Below, piece by piece: positions 63,422 through 64,000 of a stretch of DNA of 64,000 bases. A model generated the notes under the pieces. It worked only from the letters and a program-made list of their open reading frames with translations. It had not been told where the DNA came from and did not search any database. The position numbers were made by a program, and so were the translations under genes. The DNA is taken from positions 1,878,235-1,942,234 of the forward strand of contig NZ_KI912149.1 in the NCBI RefSeq assembly GCF_000517105.1, given 5' to 3'. Origin of the DNA: Fischerella sp. PCC 9605 (GTDB taxonomy: Bacteria > Cyanobacteriota > Cyanobacteriia > Cyanobacteriales > Nostocaceae). The first letter of the stretch is position 1. Each line of letters opens with the position of its first letter.

Positions 63422-63525
63422 TGAATAAGGAAATCACCACCAAGCAACAACCACCAACCACCAACCAACAACCAACAACCAACAAACAACCACTAACCAC
63501 TAACAAATAACCAATTACCACATCC
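63422..63525. repeat. Heptamer STRR spacer
   Basis: CAACCACCAACCACCAACCAACAACCAAC-type units (63446-63485, in the CCAACAA class) and AACCACTAAC units (63487-63501). Lies between the CHAT-CHASE2 and DUF928 genes. Confidence 0.75.
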
Positions 63526-63534
63526 AAAATCGCT

Positions 63535-64000
63535 ATGGTCAGGAATAACCAACCTGAAAAACAGATGAAACTTGCTTGCGTTATCCCTTTGCTTCTCCTG
63601 AGTCTTGTGAATAATCCTCTACAAGTTCAAGCACAGGTAGCTCAACCAATTACAAACCGTTCTGCTAGCACGCAAAACAACCTCAGCGAATTGAAATTTC
63701 CACATAACGGCGCACCCATTGGTCGCCGTCAAGGCGGAGCAAGACGCAATGGTTGTCCCAACCTAAATCAACCTCTCACTGCCTTAGTGCCTGGAGAAGA
63801 AACACCAGAAGAATCAAAATCTTTCTTAGCATTAACAGTTTCTGAATATCCCACTTTTTGGGTTTATTTGCCACAATTGCCCACAAATCTACGCTCTGGA
63901 GAATTTATTTTTCAGGATGAATCTGGCAAAGACATTTACCGCACACTGGTTTCGCTGCCTCAACAGGCTGGTATTATTGGCATCAACCTACCATCAAATC
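63535..64000 (+). CDS. DUF928 family secreted protein (cut by window end)
   Basis: The first 155 residues of a DUF928 protein. ATG 63565 (MKLACVIPLLLLSLVNNPLQ) may be the better start, giving a signal peptide cut after VQAQ. DUF928 marks are visible: PIGRRQGGARRNGCPNLNQ, LTALVPGEE and EYPTFWVYLPQLP followed by EFIFQDESGKDIYRT. These proteins usually follow CHASE2 and TPS-related genes in cyanobacteria and are thought to be exported. Function unknown. The C-terminal part lies beyond the window. Confidence 0.87.
   Translation, partial: MVRNNQPEKQMKLACVIPLLLLSLVNNPLQVQAQVAQPITNRSASTQNNLSELKFPHNGAPIGRRQGGARRNGCPNLNQPLTALVPGEETPEESKSFLALTVSEYPTFWVYLPQLPTNLRSGEFIFQDESGKDIYRTLVSLPQQAGIIGINLPSN

Noticed and set aside
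62995-63489. 164-codon leftward frame
   Set aside because: Antisense to the CHAT-CHASE2 gene and STRR DNA; Pro/His-rich translation of repeats.
1-64000. tRNA or rRNA genes
   Set aside because: I saw no cloverleaf or rRNA-like sequence on either strand; a covariance search would be needed to exclude small RNAs.

Overview
The window is cyanobacterial chromosome. This is shown by frequent GCGATCGC (HIP1) octamers, photosystem and phycobilisome genes, heptamer-type short tandem repeats (TTGGTTG, TTAGTGG classes) and cyanobacterium-typical families (DUF1822, DUF928, CHAT-CHASE2). The repeat style suggests a filamentous or Chroococcidiopsis/Nostocales-like organism, but no RNA gene is present to place it.

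Region 1 (about 1.2-20 kb) is a far-red light photoacclimation (FaRLiP) cluster. A leftward regulatory block (rfpB, rfpA, rfpC: winged-helix response regulator, knotless phytochrome kinase, CheY-like receiver) faces a rightward structural block: chlF (chlorophyll f synthase, a D1 paralogue without the Mn-cluster ligands), psbA3, three ApcD-like alpha subunits, apcB2, apcE2, psbD3, psbC2, psbB2, psbH2, a 47-residue one-helix ORF, psaF2 and psaJ2. The psaA2/psaB2/psaL2 genes that normally sit between psbH2 and psaF2 are absent. A 91-bp tandem duplication has separated psbD3 from psbC2. A 28-bp inverted repeat flanks the structural block together with a downstream V4R/Roadblock gene pair.

Region 2 (about 20-34 kb) is mosaic accessory DNA. 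It holds V4R and Roadblock/LC7 genes, remnants of IS5- and IS1-type transposases, a MarR regulator and a GC-rich arginase-family gene that share a palindromic operator, an arginase-family fragment, an aspartoacylase, LysR and AraC regulators, a DsrE protein, a small GG-type peptide, and a large two-partner-secretion exoprotein broken by a frameshift.

Region 3 (34.8-58 kb) is a NHLM/NHLP-type lanthipeptide locus. The leftward genes encode a LanM synthetase with a ProcM-like three-cysteine zinc site, a Cache-HAMP receptor without output domain, a large permease-like membrane protein, a MinD/ParA-like ATPase, a HExxH protein, a tandem cyclic-nucleotide-binding protein, an HlyD adaptor, a C39-peptidase ABC exporter and a second ABC exporter. 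Divergent from lanM are an NHLP-leader precursor with a 28-residue Ser/Cys core, an atypical subtilase, a metallo-beta-lactamase-fold protein and a 2-oxoglutarate/Fe(II) oxygenase. The unexplained proteins inside this otherwise recognisable export cassette are the best candidates for new biology.

Region 4 (58-64 kb) holds an AraC-type response regulator with Glu at the phosphoacceptor position, then a sigma-like factor, a DUF1822 protein, a CHAT-CHASE2 protein and a DUF928 protein cut by the window end. The left edge carries the 3' part of an aldo/keto reductase and a SnoaL-like gene.
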